Position numbers and translations under genes: made by a program
The notes under the pieces: generated by a model
What the model was told of the DNA's origin: nothing
Databases searched by the model: none
What the model saw: only the letters and a program-made list of their open reading frames with translations
Source: Robiginitomaculum sp.
GTDB taxonomy: Bacteria; Pseudomonadota; Alphaproteobacteria; Caulobacterales; Maricaulaceae
Length of the DNA: 5,369 nt
Assembly: GCA_026993275.1 (NCBI GenBank)
Contig: JALWUB010000266.1
Span: 1 to 5,369 of the forward strand
Direction of reading: 5' to 3'
Part shown: piece after piece, positions 1 to 5,369 of the stretch
Position numbering within the stretch: position 1 is the stretch's first letter
Layout of the letters: the number at the start of each line of letters is the position of its first letter

Positions 1-880
1 GGCTGACCACCAGACTGCCTTCGGGGCCAAAGCTGCCGCCGGTGAGCCAGTCGGCCATGTCGGCCTTGCGGTCAAAATCCGCCACCAGCGCCGGCGTGCC
101 AACATCAATGCCGCTGACATTGAGGCCAAAGCCGGTGCCCAGCAGCCAGTTCCAGGCTGCATGCCAGCCAAAGACCCCCAGAAGCGAGCCCTCGCGCAGT
201 GCATAGAGCGACAGGAACAGGCCCACCAGCACGATGTTGAGCATGGCAATCCAGTTGATGTGGTCCAGGCCTTCATTGCCCAGGTGCAGCGCCGCAAACA
301 CCACTGCATTGACGACAACCGCCACCACCAGGCCAAAGCGCGCCGCCATCGCCGACAGCACCCAGCCGCGCATCATGATTTCCTCGGTGGAACTCTGAAT
401 GGCAAAGCCCAGGAAGAACAGGGCAATGAGTCCCACCGCGCCGGGCACATGCAGCGCCGGGGCAATGGCCTTGAGCGTATAACCGCCAAGGGCATAGATG
501 GCGAGCACCACGGCGGCGTTGAAGGCGAGGCCCAGAAGCACGCCGCGGACAAAGCGCTTCAGCGCCTCCTGCCTGCGCAAACCCATGCTGGCCAGAGGCC
601 GGTTTTCGACAAGGCGCACCCACAGCAGCATGGCCAGGGAACTGGCGCCGAACATGACAAACAGCAAGTAGAGCAGAGCGGCGCGGTTTGACATGTCGGT
701 CAGGTCAATATGCAGGACCATATAGCCAAAAGCGCCAGCAAGGCCCTGGGCAATGCTCATGACAATGACGGCCGTGATGGGCACCAGCGCCGCATACAGC
801 GGATGCAGGCGCGGGTGCGGGCCGTAATCGCCATAAGGCTGGGCCTTGACGGGCCGTTTCACAGACGGGTCTGCAGTCAT
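1..880 (-). CDS. CPBP-family intramembrane metalloprotease (Rce1/CAAX-protease-like), 3' end cut by the window edge
   Basis: Reading the minus strand from the ATG at 880-878 gives 293 codons with no stop before the window edge. The protein is strongly hydrophobic, with about seven membrane segments (roughly residues 31-57, 66-87, 113-132, 147-162, 180-197, 208-229 and 233-253). The three CPBP (PF02517) signatures are intact: EEIMMR at 166-171 (EExxxR), FAALH at 195-199 (FxxxH) and HAAWN at 240-244 (HxxxN). In Rce1-type enzymes the equivalent Glu, two His and Asn line the active site inside the membrane, so this copy is predicted to be catalytically competent. A TGGSFGPEGS stretch near residues 280-289 is typical of the end of bacterial members, so only a short tail is probably missing. 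The start overlaps the upstream stop by 4 bp (ATGA), and AGGA at 891-888 is a good ribosome binding site. Bacterial CPBP proteins have varied roles, including peptide maturation, bacteriocin immunity and signalling; the substrate here is unknown. Confidence 0.93.
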   Translation of the reverse strand, partial: MTADPSVKRPVKAQPYGDYGPHPRLHPLYAALVPITAVIVMSIAQGLAGAFGYMVLHIDLTDMSNRAALLYLLFVMFGASSLAMLLWVRLVENRPLASMGLRRQEALKRFVRGVLLGLAFNAAVVLAIYALGGYTLKAIAPALHVPGAVGLIALFFLGFAIQSSTEEIMMRGWVLSAMAARFGLVVAVVVNAVVFAALHLGNEGLDHINWIAMLNIVLVGLFLSLYALREGSLLGVFGWHAAWNWLLGTGFGLNVSGIDVGTPALVADFDRKADMADWLTGGSFGPEGSLVVS

Positions 881-1848
881 GGCATTTTCCTTTCGGTCTT
901 TTCGGCGGAGCACAATGTGCGGCTGGCATGGAGCGAGGCGCCAGCCAGGAAGGCCGCCTGAAACAGATAGACAACGGCACCAGTGCCCAAAATCCACAGC
1001 AAGGCCAGCAGGGTCTTGGGCGCAAACAGCATCTGGTGGATCATGGCCTGCAGCTCTGCCGGATCCAGATCGCCTTGCTCGAGCGCCACGGTCAGGCTGG
1101 TCAGGGAGGGCGGCATATACAGCAGGAAATTGGCCGGGCTCTGCACCAGGAAAGCCAGCAGGCCAAAGCCTGCGAAAATGACCATGAAAATGAGGAACAG
1201 GGTCCAGAAATGGCCACGCGTCAGCCGCCAGCTGGCAAACAGGCGCAGGCGCTTTTGCAGAAAGGTCAGGGCCGGAGCGAGAATCAGCCGCATGCCCAAA
1301 AAGACCGCCAGGACCGGCCACAGCAGGACAGACAGGACCATCAAGGACGTGGCGATCCCCAGCAGGGCCGCTGTGTGTGCATGGGCCGCCCAGGCCATGA
1401 GCGCAATCATGACCGCCAGCGGCAACGCAGGAAAGACAAGAACGATCAGATAGACCAGCAGGGTGATGAGGAACTGGTGCAGTTCTTCCCGGCCAAAGCG
1501 CAAGGCCAGAAACTGGCCCTTGAGGCCTTCGCCATTGTAAAACCGGAACAGCGCCGCATTGAGCAGGGCGGTGATGAATACGCTGGCGATAAGGAGTGCG
1601 CCATACGCCGCAAGGACAGAGGCGATCGTGCCCTGGATTTGTGCCAGGGACTCCGGCTTGCTTGCGGTCAGCCTGAAAACGGCTGCGAAAACCCAGACCA
1701 GCATGGGGCCCATGACGAGCAGGTAGAGCAGCAGGAGCGGCAGGCCAATCTGCACCAGAAGGGCGCGCCAGTGATCCTTCAGCGGCGCCGCGGCAGCGCC
1801 CAGAATGGCGTTGATGTCCAGATCATCCTTGGCGCGGGTTTCAGTCAT
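877..1848 (-). CDS. multi-pass inner-membrane protein of unknown function (paralogue of the upstream gene product)
   Basis: This 323-residue protein has a short acidic/polar N-terminus (residues 1-25) and about six membrane segments near 29-58, 74-97, 124-151, 158-190, 213-235 and 278-303. There is no signal peptide and no recognisable catalytic motif. Two features stand out: an LALRFGREE stretch at 114-122 just before the third membrane segment, and a charged cytoplasmic-looking stretch at 198-215 (QKRLRLFASW, then LTRGHFW) between segments 4 and 5. The second resembles a signature I associate with uncharacterised alphaproteobacterial membrane proteins; no database was consulted. Both stretches recur in the same order in the upstream 293-residue protein. 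The gene overlaps its upstream neighbour by 4 bp (1845-1848) and its downstream protease gene by 4 bp (877-880), so translational coupling is likely; the ribosome binding site inside the upstream gene is weak (AGGCAGG). Function is not recognised. It could be a structural, scaffold or transport component. Confidence 0.9.
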   Translation of the reverse strand: MTETRAKDDLDINAILGAAAAPLKDHWRALLVQIGLPLLLLYLLVMGPMLVWVFAAVFRLTASKPESLAQIQGTIASVLAAYGALLIASVFITALLNAALFRFYNGEGLKGQFLALRFGREELHQFLITLLVYLIVLVFPALPLAVMIALMAWAAHAHTAALLGIATSLMVLSVLLWPVLAVFLGMRLILAPALTFLQKRLRLFASWRLTRGHFWTLFLIFMVIFAGFGLLAFLVQSPANFLLYMPPSLTSLTVALEQGDLDPAELQAMIHQMLFAPKTLLALLWILGTGAVVYLFQAAFLAGASLHASRTLCSAEKTERKMP

Positions 1849-2726
1849 GAGGCCTGCCTGGCGGCAAGAAGGCCGCGGTAAAATACGGCGTAGAGGCTGC
1901 TGTTGATAGCCGCCATTGCCGGCCAGAGCAGGGCCGAGAGCGCAAAATACCAGGAGAGCGGCTTCAGATCCAATGCCATGGCGGCGGGCCCGGAAGCGGA
2001 GCCGGATTGCGCCTGTATTGTGGCGTTCAGGACCAGATGAAAATACTGGATCGTGCCGGGTGCCAGAATGAGGTAAAAGGGCAGGCTGGCCCCAACCATG
2101 GCCAGCACCATGCGCCAGCCCTGCCCCTTGCTCAGGGCCGCCGCCTCGAACACCACCACACGCTTTTCCGCTATGGCCGCGGCAAAGGCCGGGGCAAACC
2201 GCGCCAGCGTATAGAGCAAGAGCGCCACCAGGCCGGATGCTGCCAGCACAAGCGCGGCCTGCCCGGCCATGCCGGATTGGGCAAAGGCACTGGCCGGCTC
2301 GGTTTCGACAATGGCCGGATCAACGATGCTGGCCACCACGGCGCTGACCCAAAACGCGCCAAACAGGGCGTAGAGGAACACGATAAAGCCGGTAATGGCG
2401 AAAACCGCAAACATGGTGAGGAACAGGCGCCCTTCATCGGCGCCAAGGCGCAGGTCCAGAACACCGCTGGCGGGCAGGCCAAGGGCGCGGCGCAGATAGG
2501 CGGCATAGAGCATGACCTTCAGCGGTATCAAAGCGAGGCCCAGAAGGGCGCCAAATGCCGCCAGCATGGACGCATCCGGCGCATAGACCGAGAAGGCAAA
2601 GCTCAGCAGGGCGGTGATGATATAAATGGCACCGGTCACATACACATAAGCCAGATTGCGGCGCAGAAACACGAATGCCGTGATGATACAGCGCAATACC
2701 GGCACCGAGGTCGAAGAGTCAGCCAT
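1845..2726 (-). CDS. multi-pass inner-membrane protein of unknown function, first gene of the three-gene overlapping unit
   Basis: This 293-residue protein has about six hydrophobic segments near residues 27-48, 53-77, 101-130, 154-175, 206-225 and 257-282. It lacks a cleavable signal and any enzyme motif I recognise. LDLRLGADE at 90-98 and a stretch at 187-204 (EKR, then F, then LSKGQGW) match in spacing the LALRFGREE and QKR/LTRGHFW stretches of the next gene product, which suggests an old duplication. A sequence rich in Ser, Ala and Gly at 239-249 probably forms a loop before the last membrane segment. The ATG at 2726-2724 is supported by AGGGA at 2738-2734, seven bases upstream. The stop overlaps the next start (ATGA, 1848-1845). 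With the downstream paralogue and the CPBP protease it forms a tightly packed membrane-protein operon. Function unknown; the gene is clearly real from its membrane-protein composition and the overlaps. Confidence 0.88.
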   Translation of the reverse strand: MADSSTSVPVLRCIITAFVFLRRNLAYVYVTGAIYIITALLSFAFSVYAPDASMLAAFGALLGLALIPLKVMLYAAYLRRALGLPASGVLDLRLGADEGRLFLTMFAVFAITGFIVFLYALFGAFWVSAVVASIVDPAIVETEPASAFAQSGMAGQAALVLAASGLVALLLYTLARFAPAFAAAIAEKRVVVFEAAALSKGQGWRMVLAMVGASLPFYLILAPGTIQYFHLVLNATIQAQSGSASGPAAMALDLKPLSWYFALSALLWPAMAAINSSLYAVFYRGLLAARQAS

Positions 2727-2751
2727 ACCCGCATCCCTTTATCGTTATTCG

Positions 2752-2780
2752 ATAGCGCACAGGTTTGCCGCTTTTGTCAA
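2752..2780 (-). promoter_or_regulatory. candidate promoter for the three-gene membrane operon
   Basis: A perfect TTGACA lies at 2780-2775 on the minus strand, inside the 102-bp gap after the TonB-domain gene. A GCTA/CTATC-like -10 follows near 2756-2752, about 17-18 bases further on. The -35 is convincing. The -10 is a poor match to TATAAT and only partly resembles the GCTA-type -10 of Caulobacter-like housekeeping promoters, whose usual spacing is also shorter. If used, it would give a leader of roughly 20 bases containing the AGGGA ribosome binding site of the 2726 start. Read-through from the gene upstream remains possible because I see no terminator in the gap. Confidence 0.35.
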
Positions 2781-2810
2781 CCGTTTTGAGACCCGCTTTT
2801 GTGTCAGGCT

Positions 2811-2820
2811 ATGCCGGCAT
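2811..2820. repeat. 10-bp perfect palindrome ATGCCGGCAT in the 102-bp gap
   Basis: The sequence reads the same on both strands. It sits nine bases beyond the stop of the TonB-domain gene and about 30 bases upstream of the candidate -35 of the membrane operon. It has no loop and no following T-run, so it is not an intrinsic terminator. It could be a small operator half-site or simply chance in GC-rich DNA. Apart from this and the candidate promoter, I see nothing else in 2727-2828. Confidence 0.2.
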
Positions 2821-2828
2821 TCGCCGCT

Positions 2829-3974
2829 TCACCGCAATCTGCGTTTCGCGAGCGGCGCAAGCACGAATTTAAATGTTGTCACCAAATTGGTCCGGCATTT
2901 TTCTGATACATCCGGCGCAGGCTTGGCACGCCATCCATGCACACTTTTGGCAGCCACCGGCCCAAACACCGCCGATGGCACTTCAGCGGCGACCCTGACG
3001 TCAATCGGTATTCCCTTCTCGTCAATAGAATACATAATGATTGCGGCGCCGACATAGCCTTTTTCAGCGAAAAGGTTGGGAAATTTCGGTGCATTTCTTT
3101 TTATCCAGACCGGTAAGGGGCAATGCTCAGGCAAGCCCGTCAGCTTTATGTAACTGCTCCGCCAACGATATGGCGCCACGGTCTTTTTTGGCTGCTTGCC
3201 GTGTTCAAGGCGATCCGGCTTGTTTGAATCCAAGACGGCGTTGATTGCTATCTGCCACGCCTGTGCCTTCAAGGCCACCGGATGGATGTTGTCATAAGGC
3301 TGCGGGCCCATGATTTTCAGCGCATCATTCAATTCACTGTTTGCCCATTCCGTGTCCTCAAATCGTGTTTCCATCAGTCGTGATGCAGCACTGAATATTT
3401 TCAGGGAAGCCAGGACCGGCTTTTGATCCATATCAAGGGCTGCGTAATCGTCTTGCGCGGCCTTGGCCTGCTCGCCCACGTCGTGCCAGTCAACATAGCC
3501 AATGGAATCCTTCAGCAACTCCAGACGGGAACGAAAAACAGGATAACTGACCTCAAGACCAGCCTTTTCATATTGCGCCAAAGCCTCTTCCAGCGCCTTC
3601 CTCTTGGCTCTTTTCTGGTGCGCTGCAAAATCGCTGAGGGCCGCCAGCAAGTGTGCGCTGGCTGGGGCCAGCCCATTATGCGGATGCTCTTGCACCAAAG
3701 CCCAGGCCCGCGCTGCCGGTGTCACCGCATCGCTTTTTGGCAGATAGCGCAGGCGCAATTCAGCAAGGTTATAGGCAAGAATGGCGCTGTATTTTTCATT
3801 GCCAGCCTGTTCTGCCGCTTGCCACGCCTTTTCACCTTCACGCTCCGCAGTGACGATATCCCCCTTGTTGAGGGCCTCTGAATAGGCTTTGAAGGCCTCG
3901 ACCATGGGCGAGGCCGTTAACGCTTTAGAGCCATAAAGCCCAAATATGCAGACAATTAATATGAAGGCGCGCAT
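2829..3974 (-). CDS. secreted periplasmic protein with helical (TPR-like) N-terminal region and TonB C-terminal domain
   Basis: From the ATG at 3974-3972 this is a 381-residue protein. Residues 1-20 form a signal peptide (MRAF, a hydrophobic core, then KALTA before the likely cut). Residues about 25-270 are helical and rich in Ala, Glu and Lys, with TPR-like pieces such as [10 protein letters not shown], then [11 protein letters not shown] and [10 protein letters not shown]. Residues about 295-352 match the TonB C-terminal fold (PF03544-like): FP...A.KGYVGAAI, then the turn DEKGIP, and finally a V..WRAKPA ending around Trp348. Two cysteines flank this domain (Cys285, Cys360) and could form a disulfide in the periplasm. 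A true TonB has an uncleaved N-terminal anchor and a Pro-rich spacer, both absent here, so it is better called a TonB-domain protein than an energy transducer; its partner is unknown. A 25-residue longer start at 4049 is open but would bury the signal peptide and invade the divergent promoter region. GC content is lower than in flanking genes. Confidence 0.87.
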   Translation of the reverse strand: MRAFILIVCIFGLYGSKALTASPMVEAFKAYSEALNKGDIVTAEREGEKAWQAAEQAGNEKYSAILAYNLAELRLRYLPKSDAVTPAARAWALVQEHPHNGLAPASAHLLAALSDFAAHQKRAKRKALEEALAQYEKAGLEVSYPVFRSRLELLKDSIGYVDWHDVGEQAKAAQDDYAALDMDQKPVLASLKIFSAASRLMETRFEDTEWANSELNDALKIMGPQPYDNIHPVALKAQAWQIAINAVLDSNKPDRLEHGKQPKKTVAPYRWRSSYIKLTGLPEHCPLPVWIKRNAPKFPNLFAEKGYVGAAIIMYSIDEKGIPIDVRVAAEVPSAVFGPVAAKSVHGWRAKPAPDVSEKCRTNLVTTFKFVLAPLAKRRLR

Positions 3975-3978
3975 CAGA

Positions 3979-3984
3979 CCCCCC
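3979..3984 (-). promoter_or_regulatory. ribosome binding site that decides the start of the TonB-domain gene
   Basis: On the minus strand a run of six G lies four bases upstream of the ATG at 3974-3972. It is a plain G-run rather than AGGAGG but can pair with the 16S tail. Together with the signal peptide that begins exactly at this ATG, it favours this start over the in-frame ATG at 4049. Confidence 0.5.
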
Positions 3985-4003
3985 GTTTCAACCACACAGT
4001 GCA

Positions 4004-4033
4004 AGGATAGGGCAGTGCTGGCGCTTGACGCAA
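4004..4033 (-). promoter_or_regulatory. candidate promoter for the TonB-domain gene
   Basis: On the minus strand TTGCGT (4033-4028) is followed after 18 bases by TATCCT (4009-4004), about 30 bases upstream of the start codon. The -35 keeps only the TTG of the consensus and the -10 matches four of six positions. It overlaps the candidate -35 of trmFO on the other strand, so the two promoters might compete. The support is positional and weak. Confidence 0.28.
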
Positions 4034-4053
4034 GAGCAATCTGGCCCAATACC
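4025..4053 (+). promoter_or_regulatory. candidate trmFO promoter, implying a leaderless transcript
   Basis: TTGACG at 4025-4030 matches the TTGACG form of the -35 seen in Caulobacter-type housekeeping promoters. Seventeen bases later AATACC (4048-4053) is a weak -10. Transcription would then start about seven bases downstream, at or next to the ATG at 4061. Consistent with this, there is no purine-rich ribosome binding site before that ATG; the preceding bases are ACCGGCGCCC. Confidence 0.4.
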
Positions 4054-4060
4054 GGCGCCC

Positions 4061-5369
4061 ATGAGCAAACCGTGCGTGCATATCATTGGCGGCGGCCTGG
4101 CGGGGTCGGAAGCGGCCTGGCAGTGCGCCCGCTTGGGCGTGCCGGTGATCCTGCATGAAATGCGCCCGCTTCGCGGCACCGAGGCCCATGTGACCGGCGA
4201 TCTGGCCGAACTGGTGTGTTCCAATTCGTTTCGCTCTGATGATTGCCGCAATAATGCTGTTGGCCTGCTGCACGAGGAAATGCGCCGCTGCGGCTCGCTG
4301 ATCATGGCCTGCGCCGATGCCCACAAGGTTCCGGCGGGCGGGGCGCTGGCGGTGGACCGCGCCGGCTTTTCCAGAGCCGTCTCGGCGGCGCTGGAGGGGC
4401 TGGATCTGGTGCAGATCGAGCGCGGAGAGGTCGCAGGACTGCCGCCGGCGGCGTGGGACAATGTCATCATCGCCACCGGACCGCTGACCTCGCCGGCGCT
4501 GAGCGCCGCCATACTGGCGCTGAGCGGCGAGGAGGCACTGGCCTTTTTCGATGCCATTGCCCCGATCGTGCACCGCGACAGCATCAACATGGACGTGGCC
4601 TGGATGCAGTCGCGCTATGACAAGGGCGAAGGCGCCGACTATATCAACTGCCCCATGGACAAGGCGCAATATGACGCCTTCATCGATGCCCTGCTGGCCG
4701 GCGAAAAGACGGAGTTCAGGGAGTGGGAAAAGAACACCCCCTATTTCGATGGCTGTCTGCCCATAGAGGTGATGGCGATGCGCGGCCGTGAAACCCTGCG
4801 CCATGGGCCGATGAAGCCGGTGGGGCTGACCAATGCCCACAACCCAAGCGTCAAGTCCTATGCCGTCGTGCAATTGCGCCAGGACAACGCCCTGGGCACG
4901 CTCTACAACATGGTCGGCTTTCAGACCAAGCTCAAATACGGCGCGCAACAGGCCATTTTTCGCACCATTCCGGGTCTGGAACAGGCCGAATTTGCGCGCC
5001 TTGGCGGCATTCACCGCAACACCTTCCTCAATTCGCCCAGGCTTCTGGATGAGAGCTTGCGCCTGAAAGCACAGCCGCGCCTGCGCTTTGCCGGGCAGAT
5101 CACGGGTGTTGAAGGCTATGTGGAAAGCGCGGCCTGCGGCCTGCTGGCAGGGCGCTTTGCCGCGGCGCAAAGCCGGGGCCTGCCGATGACACCGCCACCG
5201 GCGACAACGGCGCTGGGGGCGCTGCTGGCCCATATTACCGGAGGCCATATAACAGAAAAAAACAGTTTCCAGCCGATGAATATAAATTTTGGTTTATTGC
5301 CGCCAATCGCAACGCCGCAAAGAGATAAGGACGGAAAACGGCTGCGCGGCAAAGAGAAAACCCGGGCGC
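4061..5369 (+). CDS. trmFO: TrmFO, FAD- and folate-dependent tRNA (uracil-54-C5)-methyltransferase, 3' end cut by the window edge
   Basis: The enzyme methylates U54 in the T-loop of tRNA to m5U, taking the carbon from 5,10-methylenetetrahydrofolate and using reduced FAD; it is cytoplasmic. The 436 codons present carry the family landmarks: the dinucleotide-binding [10 protein letters not shown] at residues 10-19, [10 protein letters not shown] at 50-59 with conserved Cys53, a central ATGPLTS at 138-144, YINCPMD at 194-200 with the second conserved Cys (197), and [14 protein letters not shown] in the middle. [11 protein letters not shown] and FLNSPRLLD follow, then [16 protein letters not shown] near the C-terminal FAD contacts, and finally FQPMNINFG (403-411) with RLRGKEK. 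The two cysteines correspond to those shown to be needed for catalysis in characterised TrmFO enzymes. The usual length is about 440-475 residues, so only a short tail lies outside. The ATG at 4061 matches the family N-terminus and no better upstream start exists. It is transcribed divergently from the TonB-domain gene. The segment 5251-5300 is unusually AT-rich. Confidence 0.97.
   Translation, partial: MSKPCVHIIGGGLAGSEAAWQCARLGVPVILHEMRPLRGTEAHVTGDLAELVCSNSFRSDDCRNNAVGLLHEEMRRCGSLIMACADAHKVPAGGALAVDRAGFSRAVSAALEGLDLVQIERGEVAGLPPAAWDNVIIATGPLTSPALSAAILALSGEEALAFFDAIAPIVHRDSINMDVAWMQSRYDKGEGADYINCPMDKAQYDAFIDALLAGEKTEFREWEKNTPYFDGCLPIEVMAMRGRETLRHGPMKPVGLTNAHNPSVKSYAVVQLRQDNALGTLYNMVGFQTKLKYGAQQAIFRTIPGLEQAEFARLGGIHRNTFLNSPRLLDESLRLKAQPRLRFAGQITGVEGYVESAACGLLAGRFAAAQSRGLPMTPPPATTALGALLAHITGGHITEKNSFQPMNINFGLLPPIATPQRDKDGKRLRGKEKTRA

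Noticed and set aside
161..691. 176-codon plus-strand frame opposite the CPBP protease
   Set aside because: It is a His/Gln/Arg-rich shadow of a gene whose catalytic motifs are all intact on the minus strand.
928..1881. 317-codon open frame on the plus strand, opposite the 323-residue membrane protein
   Set aside because: Its product is dominated by Gln, Arg, His and Gly with no fold-like pattern, and it lies fully antisense to a clear membrane-protein gene with overlapping operon junctions. It is a codon-bias shadow.
525..2545. Shared 14-base word GCGAGGCCCAGAAG near 526 and 2533
   Set aside because: In both places it encodes a Leu-Leu-Gly-Leu-Ala type membrane stretch using the same preferred codons, so it is convergent composition rather than a repeat element.
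2007..2789. 260-codon plus-strand frame opposite the 293-residue membrane protein
   Set aside because: The product is rich in Gln, His, Gly and Lys with no hydrophobic core, and the opposite strand encodes a coherent multi-pass protein.
2822..2857. Inverted repeat CGCCGCT (2822-2828) / AGCGGCG (2851-2857) around the stop of the TonB-domain gene, as a possible terminator
   Set aside because: The stem is only 7 bp with a 22-base loop, spans the stop codon and is not followed by a T-run on the transcribed strand.
3975..4049. 25-residue N-terminal extension of the TonB-domain protein from the ATG at 4049
   Set aside because: It would place a signal peptide internally, lacks a good ribosome binding site of its own, and would run across the region needed for both divergent promoters.
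3974..5248. 424-codon open frame on the minus strand, opposite trmFO
   Set aside because: It is antisense to an unmistakable trmFO and its translation is low-complexity in Arg, His, Gln and Gly. The length is a by-product of GC-rich codon use.

Overview
The window looks like the chromosome of a GC-rich alphaproteobacterium. Evidence: a folate/FAD-type TrmFO tRNA methyltransferase, found in Alphaproteobacteria but not in most other Proteobacteria; about 65% GC in sampled lines of the membrane genes; and a TonB-domain protein with a helical-repeat N-terminus. A Caulobacterales/Hyphomonadales-like origin is a guess from general gene style, not a demonstrated placement. There are no RNA genes, mobile elements or CRISPR arrays, and no stretch over 300 bases without a gene.

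Layout. Positions 1-3974 hold four genes on the minus strand and 4061-5369 one gene on the plus strand. An 86-bp divergent intergenic region (3975-4060) separates the two groups. Read in the direction of transcription, the minus-strand block starts with a secreted 381-residue protein with a TonB C-terminal domain (3974-2829). After a 102-bp gap come three membrane-protein genes joined by 4-bp ATGA start/stop overlaps: a 293-residue multi-pass protein (2726-1845), a 323-residue multi-pass protein (1848-877), and a CPBP-family (Rce1/CAAX-type) intramembrane protease with all core catalytic motifs (880 to beyond the window edge). The two multi-pass proteins share two short signatures in the same order and look like diverged tandem paralogues. 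The plus-strand gene is trmFO, which begins at 4061 and runs off the right edge with only its last residues missing.

How the genes may work together. The three overlapping membrane genes are almost certainly co-transcribed and translationally coupled, which suggests a shared membrane function of unknown nature; the protease could process or be controlled by the two paralogues, but that is inference. The TonB-domain gene is separated by a gap containing a possible promoter for the three-gene unit, and its GC content is visibly lower than that of its neighbours, so it may be an independent gene. TrmFO is a housekeeping enzyme that makes m5U54 in tRNA and need not be related to the rest. Its likely promoter places the transcription start at or next to the ATG, so it may be translated from a leaderless mRNA.
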